NCBI GenBank assembly: GCA_918026815.1
Contig: CAKJVC010000088.1
Location: 1,488,001 to 1,552,000, forward strand
Source: Chalara sp. BL73
Lineage: Eukaryota > Ascomycota > Leotiomycetes > Helotiales
Direction: 5' to 3'
DNA: 64,000 nucleotides
The notes below the pieces were generated by a model, which ran no database searches, had not been told where the DNA came from, and saw only the letters and a list, made by a program, of their open reading frames with translations. This document shows positions 11,957 through 22,860 of the stretch, one piece after another (position 1 is the stretch's first letter; each line of letters starts with the position of its first letter). The translations under genes and the position numbers were made by a program.

Positions 11957-14202
11957 TCAACAAGCGGGAAATCTGGACCATTCTTGTACGAGCGTTGGCC
12001 GCGCCACAGCCCCATATTGAATCGCGAGTGCCATACAAGCCATGATAGACGCATACAATTGTGGGTTCTCCCGCACCTTCAACGAGTGCACTCTTCCCTC
12101 AGCGAGCACTCCATAGCCTTCTGCGGTTCGAGCATGCACGTTGCTACCATTCTCTAACAAAACCCGGGTGGCTATTTTTCGTCCCAAGCGGATAGCAATA
12201 TGAAGCGCTGTCTCGCCTTGGCGATTTCGCCAGTGCACGTTGGCTCCATTGACAATAAGGTGTTGGAACAGCTGGGCCAGGATTTTATCGTCTTCGCCAT
12301 CGGGAAGGTAAGTGACGAAGCTCATGAGAACAGTCATACCTTGTAAGTCGTAATGGTTAATATTTGCACCTTTAAATAGCATTTTCTGAACGAGCTCGTA
12401 GCGAAGGGTCAATCGAACGGAAGGTTCTGTAGCGTCAGAATCATTGCGTTTACGTTTGCGAGAACTTCCACATGCAGAAACCTTGTCCGTTTCAGCACTT
12501 ATAGTAAGCGAGGCTTCCGCTAAGCATTGGAGACCATTACGACCCTCCGAATCTTCTATGAAAGGATTGTCCAACGCAAGTCGAGCTGTTTGTAGAAGTC
12601 GAGCGTGCTTCGAGATAAAAGTTTCAGCATCAGTAGATGCAGCTAGATCTACCTTTGATTCAACAGTGAGGCCGGGGCTAAGGCCGCCGTCAGGAATTCG
12701 GATCGAAGGTCGAGCGTGGCAGGTCGGCCTGTTCGCAGGCACGGCGCCATGCTTTGATCGAGAGACCGAACACGTAACTGGTGCCCATCCAAAAGCATCT
12801 CGCGATGGTCGGTTGGCATTCAGGAGTTTTCCAACTACTGAGTACTGGGGAAGACTCTTTGTACGACGGCTGAGGAGGTGGAAGAAGCTCCGACCTAGGT
12901 GATCGCAGTCGTGAAATCCAATACTGAAACGACGTAGTTCCTCCAATACACCCAGTAAGACGGGGGGTATCGAGGCAAGAACATGAAGGGAGCTGTGATG
13001 CAAAACATGAAGGAAGTTTTGGCCTGCCATGTTCTTAGCGTTGGCGTCGGCTCCTCTGTCGATTGCGTCGACAATGGTGGAGAAAGCGGCACCACGGGCA
13101 GCAAGTAGATGGAGTATTGTATTCCCAAATTGGTCCCGATACTGAACGTCCAATCCCTTTAAATGATTAGGGGGGTCAGCAACGTCAAACATTAGACCAG
13201 TCTCGCAAACCCAAAGTCGGCTTTCGGGCTTCAGTTCTTCTACCACAGCACACCAACAAGACCCTGAATCGTGAGAATTGAAACCGGGAATGCATAATCC
13301 TTGTCGTTGAAAATGGCGATCAACCCTAAGAAACGCATCCGGGAAGATCAAGGTCGCACCAATAGAGGAATCATTGTCTGAGGACAATTTGCGGGGTGCG
13401 CGAGTGCGATCTAACGATACGGAAGAACCTGATATCGAATATGATCTTAAGAGGCGCATAATACTCTTGAGATATGGAGCAGAATATTGAGACAGGCGTT
13501 TTCTCAAGCTGCTTGTGCTTATAGTAGTCGACAGGCTTCTTTCATCAATCGATGGGTTCCTGTTAGGGCAGGCTGGTTCCAGTTGGACTGAACCTATCTG
13601 GCCGGGTGTCACAAATGAATGCTGTGCGGAATGGGATATGGTTATTGAAGAGTTCATAGTCGAATTTAACTGTGACTCTGCAGTAATAGCTATCAGGTCA
13701 TCGGGTGGTGTTTCGGCCCATTCGGTGGATGGAGCAGCATCAGACGCTTGGGGTTGGCGGCTGTGGAGTCCATCACACTGTAATAATTCGTGATTGATCT
13801 TCCCTTCTTTGCATTCTGCGAGACCGACTAGCCTCTGTGTCATTTCTTCTCGGTTCTTTGGTCGCAGCCATCTCGGTTGAGGGTCCAAGAGCGCACTGAC
13901 GGTTTTGGTTGTGGAATCGATTCTATGTAGCAGTCAGTTAACGCTATAAATTGGCAAGATGAGGTTGCTGACCCAGGCTCCCAGTTATCTTCTCGCAACG
14001 CTCGAGAAATATCCTTTGGTGGCAAATTGCTGTATAAGTACAGACGTGTCAGTTTCCGTGACCGCGATGGTGTCCAGTTGTTCGGTCGCCCAGTTCTCCT
14101 CGATCGCTCGCAAAGGGCTCGCGAGCCTCCAGCCGAGGATTTTGTAGAACCGTTCACAGATGGCGGCGATGAAGAACTTGAGCCAATGTTTGCTCGGAAC
14201 AT
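11957..14202 (-). CDS. Clr5-type domain ankyrin-repeat protein (paralogue B)
   Basis: Two exons, 14202-13973 and 13922-11957, with a 50-bp intron (13923-13972); 731 aa. The first exon has a Ser/Gly-rich leader, then GRPNNWTPSRSRKLTRLYLY and LPPKDISRALREDNWEPG, aligning with the Clr5-like module of paralogue A and ending in the same phase. After the intron come DSTTKTVSALL and NREEMTQRLVGLAE. Ankyrin units follow (FGNTILHLLAARGAAFSTIV; NRQGETALHIAIRLGRKIATRVLLENGSNVHART). A basic SSRKRKRN stretch resembles a nuclear localisation signal. The start is the only in-frame ATG upstream of the module; the longer frame begins with TTG. Probable nuclear regulatory protein by family; targets unknown. 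The proteins diverge strongly outside the module, so the duplication is old. Confidence 0.85.
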
Positions 14203-15539
14203 CTTTAGATTGTTGCAGCAGCCAAGTTGTACCCACAAGGACAGCCGTGTTCATCCAATCAAAGTGCTAGCTAACCTTAATCTTCTCATTGGCGACTCTA
14301 AAACAACAATCAAAAGCTTGCACAAAACGCCTAATACTGTAGAAGGGCTTCATGAGATTTATACTTGAGCCAGCATATGGAAGGAGAGTCATGATGCGGC
14401 TCATACTGAAGATTCGATGAGGTTGTGGTGACTAGGAATACGTCTCCCAACAAAAGGGGTCAAAGAACTGTAAAATATGATGGTTCACTGCCGTTCCTAT
14501 CCAAGCTAGTCATTGTTTTCTCGGCGGGTACAAGAATAGTTTCGTTCAAGACTTGTGAGCAGGGTTGGAGCCTGACTCAAGGGACGATATCACTCTACTC
14601 GGGCGTGATGTCGTCACAAACACACCTCTTCCAGATATATGGCTGATCTGCGAGCCAGAAGATAAATTTGATTTGAAAGCCATGTGGAATGCATCTACCC
14701 GAGAACCTAAAACACGGCAATAACCCAACGGTCTAGCTCGTTAATGTAGCAAACGACTGGGTAAAGCGGAGAACAAGGGCTAGAAAATTCTCGAAGCTAA
14801 ATCTAATCGGCTAGCTCACATCCCTGCCTTGGTTTGTTCAAAGGTGGAGATTACGAACCCCTGAATAATCGACGAATTTGAAACCCCTGGCACGAGGAGT
14901 TATTTTGGTAAGCAGCAAGGTTTATACTTACTAGAGACCCAAAGTCTTGTGTTGTGGGACCATAGACAAGAGAAATTCAGCATCGCATAACTTTCCAGAG
15001 CCACACCACCCTACTTTGAATCCAACGCGGTGTATAGTCCTTAAGAATATGTATGCCACCTATGGGGAAGGCGGGGTTGGATCGTTTTGCAAGCTGTGTA
15101 GGAGGGATATTGCATCCTGGTCAACAATCGGGCCTGCAGCACAACTACTTTCAAAATTTCGGGGTATTCAATGGGCCGGGGGATAAGTATGGTACAACGC
15201 CAGCATCCCAACCTCACAAAGCCGAAGTGCTGCACTAATAGTCAGACCTTCCTTCGCATCAGTCGACGCTATTAGTTTGTTTATGGGGGCTGGGGTGGTT
15301 TCGTTCCCATTCCGATCTAGTCAGGTTGTTGGAGCATTCAATGTCCATTTTTGGTTCAGTAAACGATCCGGCGGACCTCGACTAGCCACCATATCACCAT
15401 CTAATTTCCGTCACCTTATCAGCCTCCTGTCCCCATTCAATCTTTTGACCCGCATCCTCCCCGGAATTCCTGCCCCTCGATGGTTATCTGCCCCGGTTTA
15501 GTACCAAGGCTTGCAACCCGTCCTGTGCTGTCAACTACG

Positions 15540-16140
15540 GCTGTGTGCATTCTCTCTGCAAGGCTGCTTAGCCTTCATCATTGTGCCACCGTCTTGTCCA
15601 GCTCATGTCACGATACGAGAAAAGAGCATCTTGTTATATGTTTCACCATTCTGATCACCTCACAAGAGAATGCAGTTTTACGCGTATTCGCGATAATCAA
15701 AGACGTTCACGAGCCCGACGGAAAGATTGCCTTGAACATCTCGAGCCCTCAGTCGGTATCGAGGATGGGGCCGAGCCCTTCGCAGATAGAGTTGTGTAGA
15801 CTGTTGACACTGACATCCTGGTATCGTTGTAGCCGATTAAGAGCTCTTCTTGTGTGGTTGAGTAGAAGGACGATCGATGGATCTTGCGCCAGCGCTGCGG
15901 TCAAAGTAAATGTGACCTGGGAGGCGGCTACTCAAATATCGTCCATCTGTCATAGCCACGGCAAATGCCATTTTGAGGTGATCCTCAGGGCCCTTGTGGT
16001 TAGACGTGGTGCGGCTGAAGTTTTAGTTGCCTTACGAGAGCCTGGTTTGCCCATTTTGAAGTGTAAAAAGGGCACCGACGCTAAATCCAGCCTCCGTTTC
16101 AGCTTTGGATTCATCTAGTTTCACGCTCCTTTTAAGTGAC
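15540..16140 (-). pseudogene. possible decayed coding sequence, unknown family
   Basis: One minus-strand frame reads SKAETEAGFSVGALFTLQ then GQTRLS, TAA, GN, TAA, then GPEDHLKMAFAVAMTDGRYL, a further stop, and RDVQGNLSVGLVNVF. An adjacent frame reads DVSVNSLHNSICEGLGPILD. The amino-acid composition looks protein-like, but stops and frame changes occur every 30-60 codons. I could not assign a family or build a spliced model. It may be coincidence. Confidence 0.25.
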
Positions 16141-17120
16141 ACTCCAAAGGTGTGCACGAGCAGGTAGATCCAACTTCTAGCCAATGCACCTAGACACGGC
16201 TACAGTTTTTCGTTTCACTACCCCCTTCTAAGTGCTCGGAGTGTCGAACTCCTGCTCGTATTTGCGATGTATAGTGGCAATGAGACTGGAAATATGATCG
16301 CGGATGTGTTGTTCGGAGATCGACATCCCTCTGATAACTGCTGGCACTAATCTCCTCGTAGCAAAAAGCCCCTGCGTGCCGAAAAAAATTGACCAGGTAC
16401 TTTGTACAATAGCCAGCCTTGAAATCGACCGTCTTGATTCTAAAGATTAAAAGTTTAATCAAAATATATTTCGAGGGTTTCCCTACTCATAAACAAATTA
16501 TTTCAAAGATTACATAAAGCCTGACCAACTTTTGGCTCCTTGTTCAATGGCTATAGATTTGCTTTAAAGCCGAATTCTTCGATAGTGATGCCCGCAACCC
16601 CTGTTCCTTTATTGAACAATTACATATATAACTGATTTATTCTATGGTAATTCCAGAAAGTATAGTACAATACTAGTAAACGCATATCTACTCTTACTAA
16701 GCTGCACCGCCACAGAATAATTGCTGCTGAAGTATGGTAGGAGGGGTCGGTTACTATTTTTGCTAGTACATCCTACAATAAACAGAAAACATGGCTGGCA
16801 AGTCCAGATAAGTTTTAGCATGATATGGCTTAAAGTAAGTACACAATACGATTCCTTCCAGTATCTCTCCTGCTTCATTCTTATATTATACCTTCTGATT
16901 GATATTTCACCTTGATATGAAAAGGATTCCAAGCTTCAACAACTACCTTATTTATTACTAGTTATATCACACTCAATAATCCCAACTTATGTATATTCCA
17001 ACCAATAGAAGTATACTAAATCAAAATCTAACTTAAGCGCTTTCCCAAGCATTTCAGACTATAACGAGTCGGAAATCGCACAAGAGATCTGTGAGCTAGA
17101 AATATACTCGGGGTACTGCT

Positions 17121-17188
17121 GCCAGATTTGTAGGCTCGTCAGCCAAAACGACGTGTCCGCGTTGTGACTAACGAGCCTACAAAGTGGC
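17121..17188. repeat. inverted repeat / hairpin
   Basis: A perfect 13-bp inverted repeat, TTTGTAGGCTCGT at 17127-17139 and ACGAGCCTACAAA at 17171-17183, is extended on both sides by imperfect GCCA/TGGC pairing. The 31-nt loop is GC-rich compared with the AT-rich flanks. It lies 270 bp downstream of the stop codon of the C2H2 gene. It could be a MITE remnant, a structured RNA or a regulatory palindrome. Confidence 0.7.
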
Positions 17189-17456
17189 AAAAGTAACCGA
17201 GAACACTTCTTGTCCGCAGGACTCTCATGTTGATTTCCACCTCCGTTTCAAACTGAAATGTTTAAACAAACCATAGAATAAAGTTTATCTAGATGTTTTT
17301 ATTTTAAATAGGACTGGAGATGAAATTTATATCCGAACCAAAGAGCAGCCCCTATTTTACACATGATCAAGCTTAAAACATGATACTATCATCCGCTGTT
17401 AAAATATTCCTAACTTTATAACGTGCTACAGGATTAATGCCTCGCAGAGATATCGT

Positions 17457-18677
17457 TTAGTCTAAGCGGAAATCAGGAGTGTATAGAAGTCTGTCGTCCG
17501 TCGTTGTATAGTATCCATACTGTCCAAGGCCATAGTCCTCATTGGGGTCTTCAATGAGCCTCTCCTGACAAAGCCTCCCAACATCCAAGCCGTTGTCACC
17601 AGACATAAACGTCATATGATTTCCTAACATCTCAGCAAAGCCGTCAGGGGTAGACAGACTGTAACCGCTGCCTCCGTCGTTAGATTCAAAATATGTGGTT
17701 GAAGGTGGTGGAGGACTGGAACCCCGAGTAGTATTGCCTGAGTGAAGCCCAAGATACGCCAGAGCTTCCCTGACCAAGCGTTGGTGATCTTGCTGCTCAT
17801 CTAAATACTGAAGGTCCCGCAGTAGTTCGTCTGGCGCTCTCGGGGTAACAGAGCTGTTTTCGCGGTGGCTAATCTCTATCAATGCTCTCGCCTCACCTAA
17901 TAGCGAATTGCGAACCTCGACAAGTTTGGGTTGTAAAAGCAAGCCCTCTATAACTATTTTGGGGTTCCAGCGCTCTTCACAAGCTCTCGGAACAGCCTCA
18001 AAGTGGGCCGCAACATGACTGCACCGTGCTTTCCATGTATCGAAAACATTCACGCAAAACCCGCAACCCCAACCACTTTTCCTAGGTAAGACGTCGGCCA
18101 CAACGGTTGCACTGTGAGTGCATTTTGTGCATCTGTGCTCTTTTTCATGGTGTCGCACAAACTTGTCCTTTTGCCAATATGTCTTGTCACACCCTGGCTC
18201 AGGGCACCTCCATTGCCTTGACCGCTCATGGAAGTCCTGTTCATGTCGCTTCCATGAACCCATGGACTCAAAGGCACCGTTGCAAAAGGTGCAGAGGTAT
18301 GCTTTAGTGCTAGCCGGGTCCCCTAGAGTCAGCCTTCGCCGGGGAATGTTTTCGGATGCGTCTTGGATACTGAGACTCTGGGATGATTTTGTAGGTGACG
18401 TTCTTTCCGACCCTGAATGATAATCAGCTACGAGATTTAGTACCACATATATATTTCCTAAGACCTTACCATGGCGAGCGTTTTCAATGTAATCATTGAC
18501 AGCTTTGAGAAGATAAGCCACTATGTCGTTTGCATGATGCTCCATGTCCGAGGGGATTTTACAAGCGAAGTGGAAGTCGATGATCTGGTCGGCTGGAAGC
18601 AATTCGGTGGCCGGCGGTGTCAGAATGGTTTCTTTAGTGCGGACATGTCCTTGGAAAGAGGTGCCATGTAGCTCCAT
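17457..18677 (-). CDS. C2H2 zinc-finger protein
   Basis: The start is the ATG at 18677 (MELHGTSFQGH); the open frame continues upstream only to a TTG. Classical fingers are visible: CTFC(N12)H-x4-H (YLCTFCNGAFESMGSWKRH), CPEPGC(N12)H-x4-H (after QWR), a partial CTKC knuckle, and a degenerate CGFC...HVAAH unit. The C-terminal third is acidic and Ser/Pro-rich with a PPPPS stretch. An in-frame 57-bp segment at 18413-18469 has donor GTAAGG and acceptor TTCAG and is probably an intron. Removing it gives 387 aa, retaining it 406 aa. Multi-finger proteins of this form are presumed nucleic-acid-binding regulators; the target is unknown. Confidence 0.82.
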   Translation of the reverse strand: MELHGTSFQGHVRTKETILTPPATELLPADQIIDFHFACKIPSDMEHHANDIVAYLLKAVNDYIENARHGKVLGNIYVVLNLVADYHSGSERTSPTKSSQSLSIQDASENIPRRRLTLGDPASTKAYLCTFCNGAFESMGSWKRHEQDFHERSRQWRCPEPGCDKTYWQKDKFVRHHEKEHRCTKCTHSATVVADVLPRKSGWGCGFCVNVFDTWKARCSHVAAHFEAVPRACEERWNPKIVIEGLLLQPKLVEVRNSLLGEARALIEISHRENSSVTPRAPDELLRDLQYLDEQQDHQRLVREALAYLGLHSGNTTRGSSPPPPSTTYFESNDGGSGYSLSTPDGFAEMLGNHMTFMSGDNGLDVGRLCQERLIEDPNEDYGLGQYGYYTTTDDRLLYTPDFRLD

Positions 18678-20270
18678 AGCAGGTGAGGTTACCAAGTTTT
18701 CAGCGAACGATTTAAGTGGATCTCAGAGTAATACCTAAACGGCCTAGAAACTCTACGAGCAGAGGTCTAATGTGTTCAATAATTGTGGACTTAATTTTGA
18801 AGACAACTAAATGAGTGAACTGATATCTCTCAGCTAATAAATACCACTGTTGTGTATGTCCCTATCGCAAACTCGAATTCCTGGATTTCAAAAAAAAAGT
18901 GTACGGACCAGGGGTTATGGGTGCCCCTCGGATGAATGGAACATGATTTTCTCACCACTGTGGGGTATGAACCGCTGCGGCTTGCATTTCTGCTCCAGGT
19001 TACGTACAGAAATTTCCGACTTTGCTATGGCGCGCTCATGGATTTGTACAGTCCTCTATATGGAAAATTGTTCAGGCCCAGTTCCACGCGCGGAGCTATC
19101 TCAGGAATTGGGTGCATGCGGGTGCTACATTAGTAGTCTATCCGTTACGTGCCGTTTCTAAAGTTGTGAAAACCACCACAGACACACGAAAGTTTGGAAA
19201 CGAAAATCGGAGAATAACTGCGTCAAGAAGAGAAAGCTAGAAATCTTCATGAAAAAAGGAAGAAATGGAAAAAAAATTTACGTTGTGCGTACATGTTCCC
19301 CCTACTTTTAGCCTCATTTGGGGTTATCTCGTGTGCATGATTACTGTAGATGGTGCCCGAGTCTCAGGTTCTGCAATACCAACTAAGTATACTAAGTTTA
19401 CCACGCTCCGCTGAGCCGATAATGCCCGCCAAGTATGGTCTCGCTTCAACGGTGACGGAGTAAACGTCACCCAAGCCACAGAGGTGGTATGTGCAAGCCG
19501 ACACTTTTTGGCTGCTAAGAAAATCAGTGGTACGAACCATCCATGTGTACGAATATGCTTCCAAATGTTCGTTGACAGCGCTGGAAATACGAAATAATTG
19601 TCCATAAAATATCTAGAGTCGGAATTAGCATATCTTTTATCCCTTGGAATCACGCTGGACTATCCAGACAGAATTATACTACTTGAACAAAGGAACATAG
19701 GTTGTAGGCTGCCACTATTGTAACATGATCTACACGTGATATATCGACCTCTATCCTATTAGGTATAGTAACATGTGACTTACCATATTTCCAGAAGAAG
19801 TTCTTTCCAGCTTCAACTTCTTTTTCATTTCATTTCATTTTTATTTATTTAGTATTATTGTAATTGAGCCCTACTGTTAGCTTGCGAAAGCGTTACTATT
19901 GGCTTCATGACACTTAGACCTGTAAAAGTGCAGGTTATAGTTGTAAATAAAAATCTCTACCTCTTGCCCATTACTAAATAGGGTGCTTAAACGACTAGTT
20001 TTAACTTCTTTAGAACATAATGTACTAGAATATCGCACTTATAGATCTCTAGGAAATGGTCTATCCCAAGTGTTTCATCTAATTAAAGCAACAAGTAGAA
20101 AGTTCAATACTGGCTAGGCATCATAAATTTCTAGCACCAAGACCACACGCCCTGGCCCGCTTTCCATACCACAACCAAAACCTCCAAAGTCATGCGCAAC
20201 CATCCCCAGCCATCTGCCCCCCCCCCCCCCCCTCTCCCTCATCTCAACCCCTCTCTAGCTCCAAAAGCCC
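18678..20270. other. gene-free, AT-rich stretch with a poly-C run
   Basis: No supported gene. Several short frames (18850-19240 plus, 19324-19653 minus) lack family features. It has TTTCATTTCATTT-type simple sequence near 19.83 kb and a run of 16 C at 20217-20232, just past the stop of the next gene. Confidence 0.45.
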
Positions 20271-20582
20271 TCAACCCCCCTCCCCACTCGCCTTCTTCCA
20301 CCTCTCATCCCACTCCTCCAAACCCGACTTAGCATCAGCCTCGCCCCGATAACGGTAGGTAGGCTGCCCAGTAGCTAGGCGCTCCCAAGGCTCGTCACGC
20401 TGAAAATATACGGACATATTTGAGGGCTCAGCCGGGATTTGGGCCTGGCCTGAGAATGTGAATCTGGCTTGTTGCGATGAGGACTCCTTCATGTGGCTAG
20501 GATGGGGTTATTGGATGAAATGGAAGGGGGGATGAATGGGAGGGGAAACTTGCGTGTTGGGGGAGGTGGAGGGCTGAGGCAT
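20271..20582 (-). CDS. small soluble hypothetical protein with a GC-AG intron
   Basis: Two exons, 20582-20554 and 20496-20271, give 84 aa. The 57-bp intron (20497-20553) uses the consensus GC donor GCAAGT and acceptor CCTAG, and the phase closes exactly (2+1). The protein begins MPQPSTSPNTHMKESSSQQA, continues with FTFSGQAQIPAEPSN and YFQRDEPWERLATGQPTYRY, and ends in an acidic/basic helix (GLEEWDERWKKASGEG). No signal peptide or membrane segment. If the intron is not used, the ATG at 20492 would give a 73-aa protein. Composition and the compact C-terminal helix look like a real small protein; no family recognised. Confidence 0.5.
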
Positions 20583-22860
20583 TGTTGTGAGTGGGTTGAG
20601 ATGGATTGTGGAAGTTGAATAACTTGAGTTGTGGTTCTCAACTTTGAGATGTTATCGTGGAATTGGTAACAGTTTTAAAGTAGACAAGTTTTGTGTATGA
20701 CTATATTTGATTGGAATTGATGAAGTTTGATTTTGAGATGAAAAGATGGAGAACTTTGATGATATTTATACCAACTGATGAATAGAGGACTTCCTGTTCC
20801 TCACGGCGCTTTGGACCTCTTTTTCCCTTTTAATATGGCAGGCTTTATTTTCCAGTTGGAAAGTGCATCAACTCGGAAGTGTATGAATTGAGATGTGCTA
20901 ACAATAGAGTCCTGACTTTCCCATCAAGTCTTGGCACAAATGGACGAAAAGTGTACGAAGTGAAAGTAAAAAGATGAGTAAAAATGAGAGGAGTAGGAGA
21001 CCGGAGTAAGAAGTGTACACATACCATAGCTCTAATGCCGAAATGTCCCCGAACCGTTTTAAAGTACTCCGTATAAGCATTCATGAATGGGTACAAGACG
21101 TAAAGTACACCTGGATCCAAAGTGTATAAATTATTGGCTAACCAGGTATGAGAGTGGAAGAGTGCTTGATTTCGAAACTGTACGAAGTCAGAAGTCTAAA
21201 TGAGGTCGATGGCTTTTCCACATCACAAGGCAAGCTTGTCAGCGGATGGTGAGGCCAAGGCCTGAAATGAGTCTTCATCGTCGACAACTTTTTACAGTTT
21301 CGATTTCAGCCTCCAAGTTCGGGGAGAAGGCGTCGGATTGGTCAATTCTTCAATACGGGTCATCTTCCAAGGGCTTGGCGTGGCTGCCGAAATGTGCTTG
21401 CAAATCCCCCCATGCAGTCTATGATTTGCATCCTCATCCTACAATCAGTGTACACGGCAAGCTGTGCATTGTAGGCGAGCATCTGGACGTCTTTCTGCTC
21501 GATCTCGAATCCAAGAGGTTGGTCCCGGAAGTGTGGAAGATAACAGCTATCATTGCAGAGGTGAGTCTACTTTAGCCGTAGCTTCTGAAAAAGTAACTTG
21601 GACTATAAGGGTTATTAAAGTGATGACTTACCTCTTGGATACCTTGTCAGCTTGCGAACTCCATGTCGGCAGTGTGAGATTGTCACTGCAAGGCGATGTC
21701 AAGCTAGGAATGCCAACCCATCTCATTGTCTACCGTAGTGGAGCCTATCCAGCCCCAGACCTGCATTACAAAAGTTCGCGAGAGGAATTTGCCGCAGACC
21801 TCCAGTACAACCCGGCCATTCTGGCTGGGATATTAGAAGTTCTCATTTTGCATGGCGCGACAAGCGATAAAGGCTAGTCCCAAAAAGCCTTCGAGTTCTC
21901 AACAATTCCAGCCTAGGATTCTTTAGCGCCGTTCATGAACGTGAGTCTGTCCGTACAGGGCCTTTGGCCTACTCCTGACATATCATAGCATGTTTTCTTG
22001 GGCAAGGCAATGTCTTCGCCTAGGCTGGTCCTACTGGGTCTACCACAGTGTTGAAAAACAATACTATACATACCACGACGCCGTATGCCAAGACGCCGCA
22101 ATACTATTATCTACACTGCTACAAATTCATGGTGATTATACCACAGAAATTTGGAGAGATGTTGTGTTTAACACGCCAGACGATGTACATATGGACCCAG
22201 ATAGTTGGGGATGCGGAATGTCGAAGGAAGATAAAGAAAAAAGCTCATTTGAATAGTGCTGCTAGAAGGCACTGCGGATTTGATCTAAATCACTTAAAAT
22301 CTAAGACGGCGGTATTCTTCCATTCCCGGCGACCTGATCTCATGTTCCACGCCTAAAATAATTGTTCGGTCAGTAAAACCATTCTTCGCTGCATTGACCA
22401 ATTTCTGGATGACTTGAGCATGTGTTAACAAATGATCATGAATAATGTCCGAAATTGTTCATTGTGCAGCTTGGCATGCGCGTGATTGACTTCATTGCAT
22501 AGTAAATCACCAGTATTCATCTGCCTAGGGCCATATATTCCAAAAGATCAAGTGATAGTCATCTTCAGCCATGGTAATAACGTGTCATTTGAGAGTATTC
22601 AGTTCACTGATTATCACACTAATAAACAACTCCTGCATCATGGTATCAATGCATTCCTCATATATATTTTATGTCTATCGGTGTCTCTATCCATGTATAG
22701 GTATTGTCCCCACCTGCCCCATCAGCCAATGTTCCCAGTCTACCAATCCGCTCTAGGCATTAACAATAAAAATTACTCCCAACACCCTGGTATCAAGTCA
22801 TCCCATCATAAGTCCAATCAAAGCACGCATCTCCAACACCATGACTCCAACATTCAAAAC
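20583..22860. other. intergenic, with possible decayed gene
   Basis: 20.58-21.24 kb holds nothing recognisable. 21246-22256 has protein-like open frames on the plus strand, listed separately. 22.26-22.86 kb holds nothing except a frame running antisense into the GH76 gene. Confidence 0.4.
21246..22256 (+). pseudogene. possible decayed or unresolved multi-exon gene
   Basis: Three plausible coding blocks lie in different frames. The first is 21246-21560 (ending PEVWKITAIIAE, followed by a consensus GTGAGT donor). The second is about 21620-21877 (TYLLDTLSACELHVGSVRLS ... GILEVLILHGATSDKG). The third is about 22040-22256 (DAVCQDAAILLSTLLQIHG ... HMDPDSWGCGMSKED). I could not join them in phase with good acceptors, so this is either a gene whose splicing I failed to resolve or a relic. 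No family recognised. Confidence 0.25.

Larger units (their letters stand above)
14203..17456. other. long intergenic region with decayed coding traces and a hairpin
   Basis: No intact gene. About 15.54-16.14 kb holds a minus-strand coding-like but interrupted stretch, listed separately. About 16.44-17.45 kb is AT-rich. A strong inverted repeat lies at 17121-17188. The 212-codon plus-strand frame at 15480-16118 lacks any family features. Confidence 0.5.

Noticed and set aside
15480..16118. 212-codon plus-strand frame
   Set aside because: Its composition is unnatural (many Leu/Ser/Arg blocks, no motif), and the opposite strand reads more like decayed protein.
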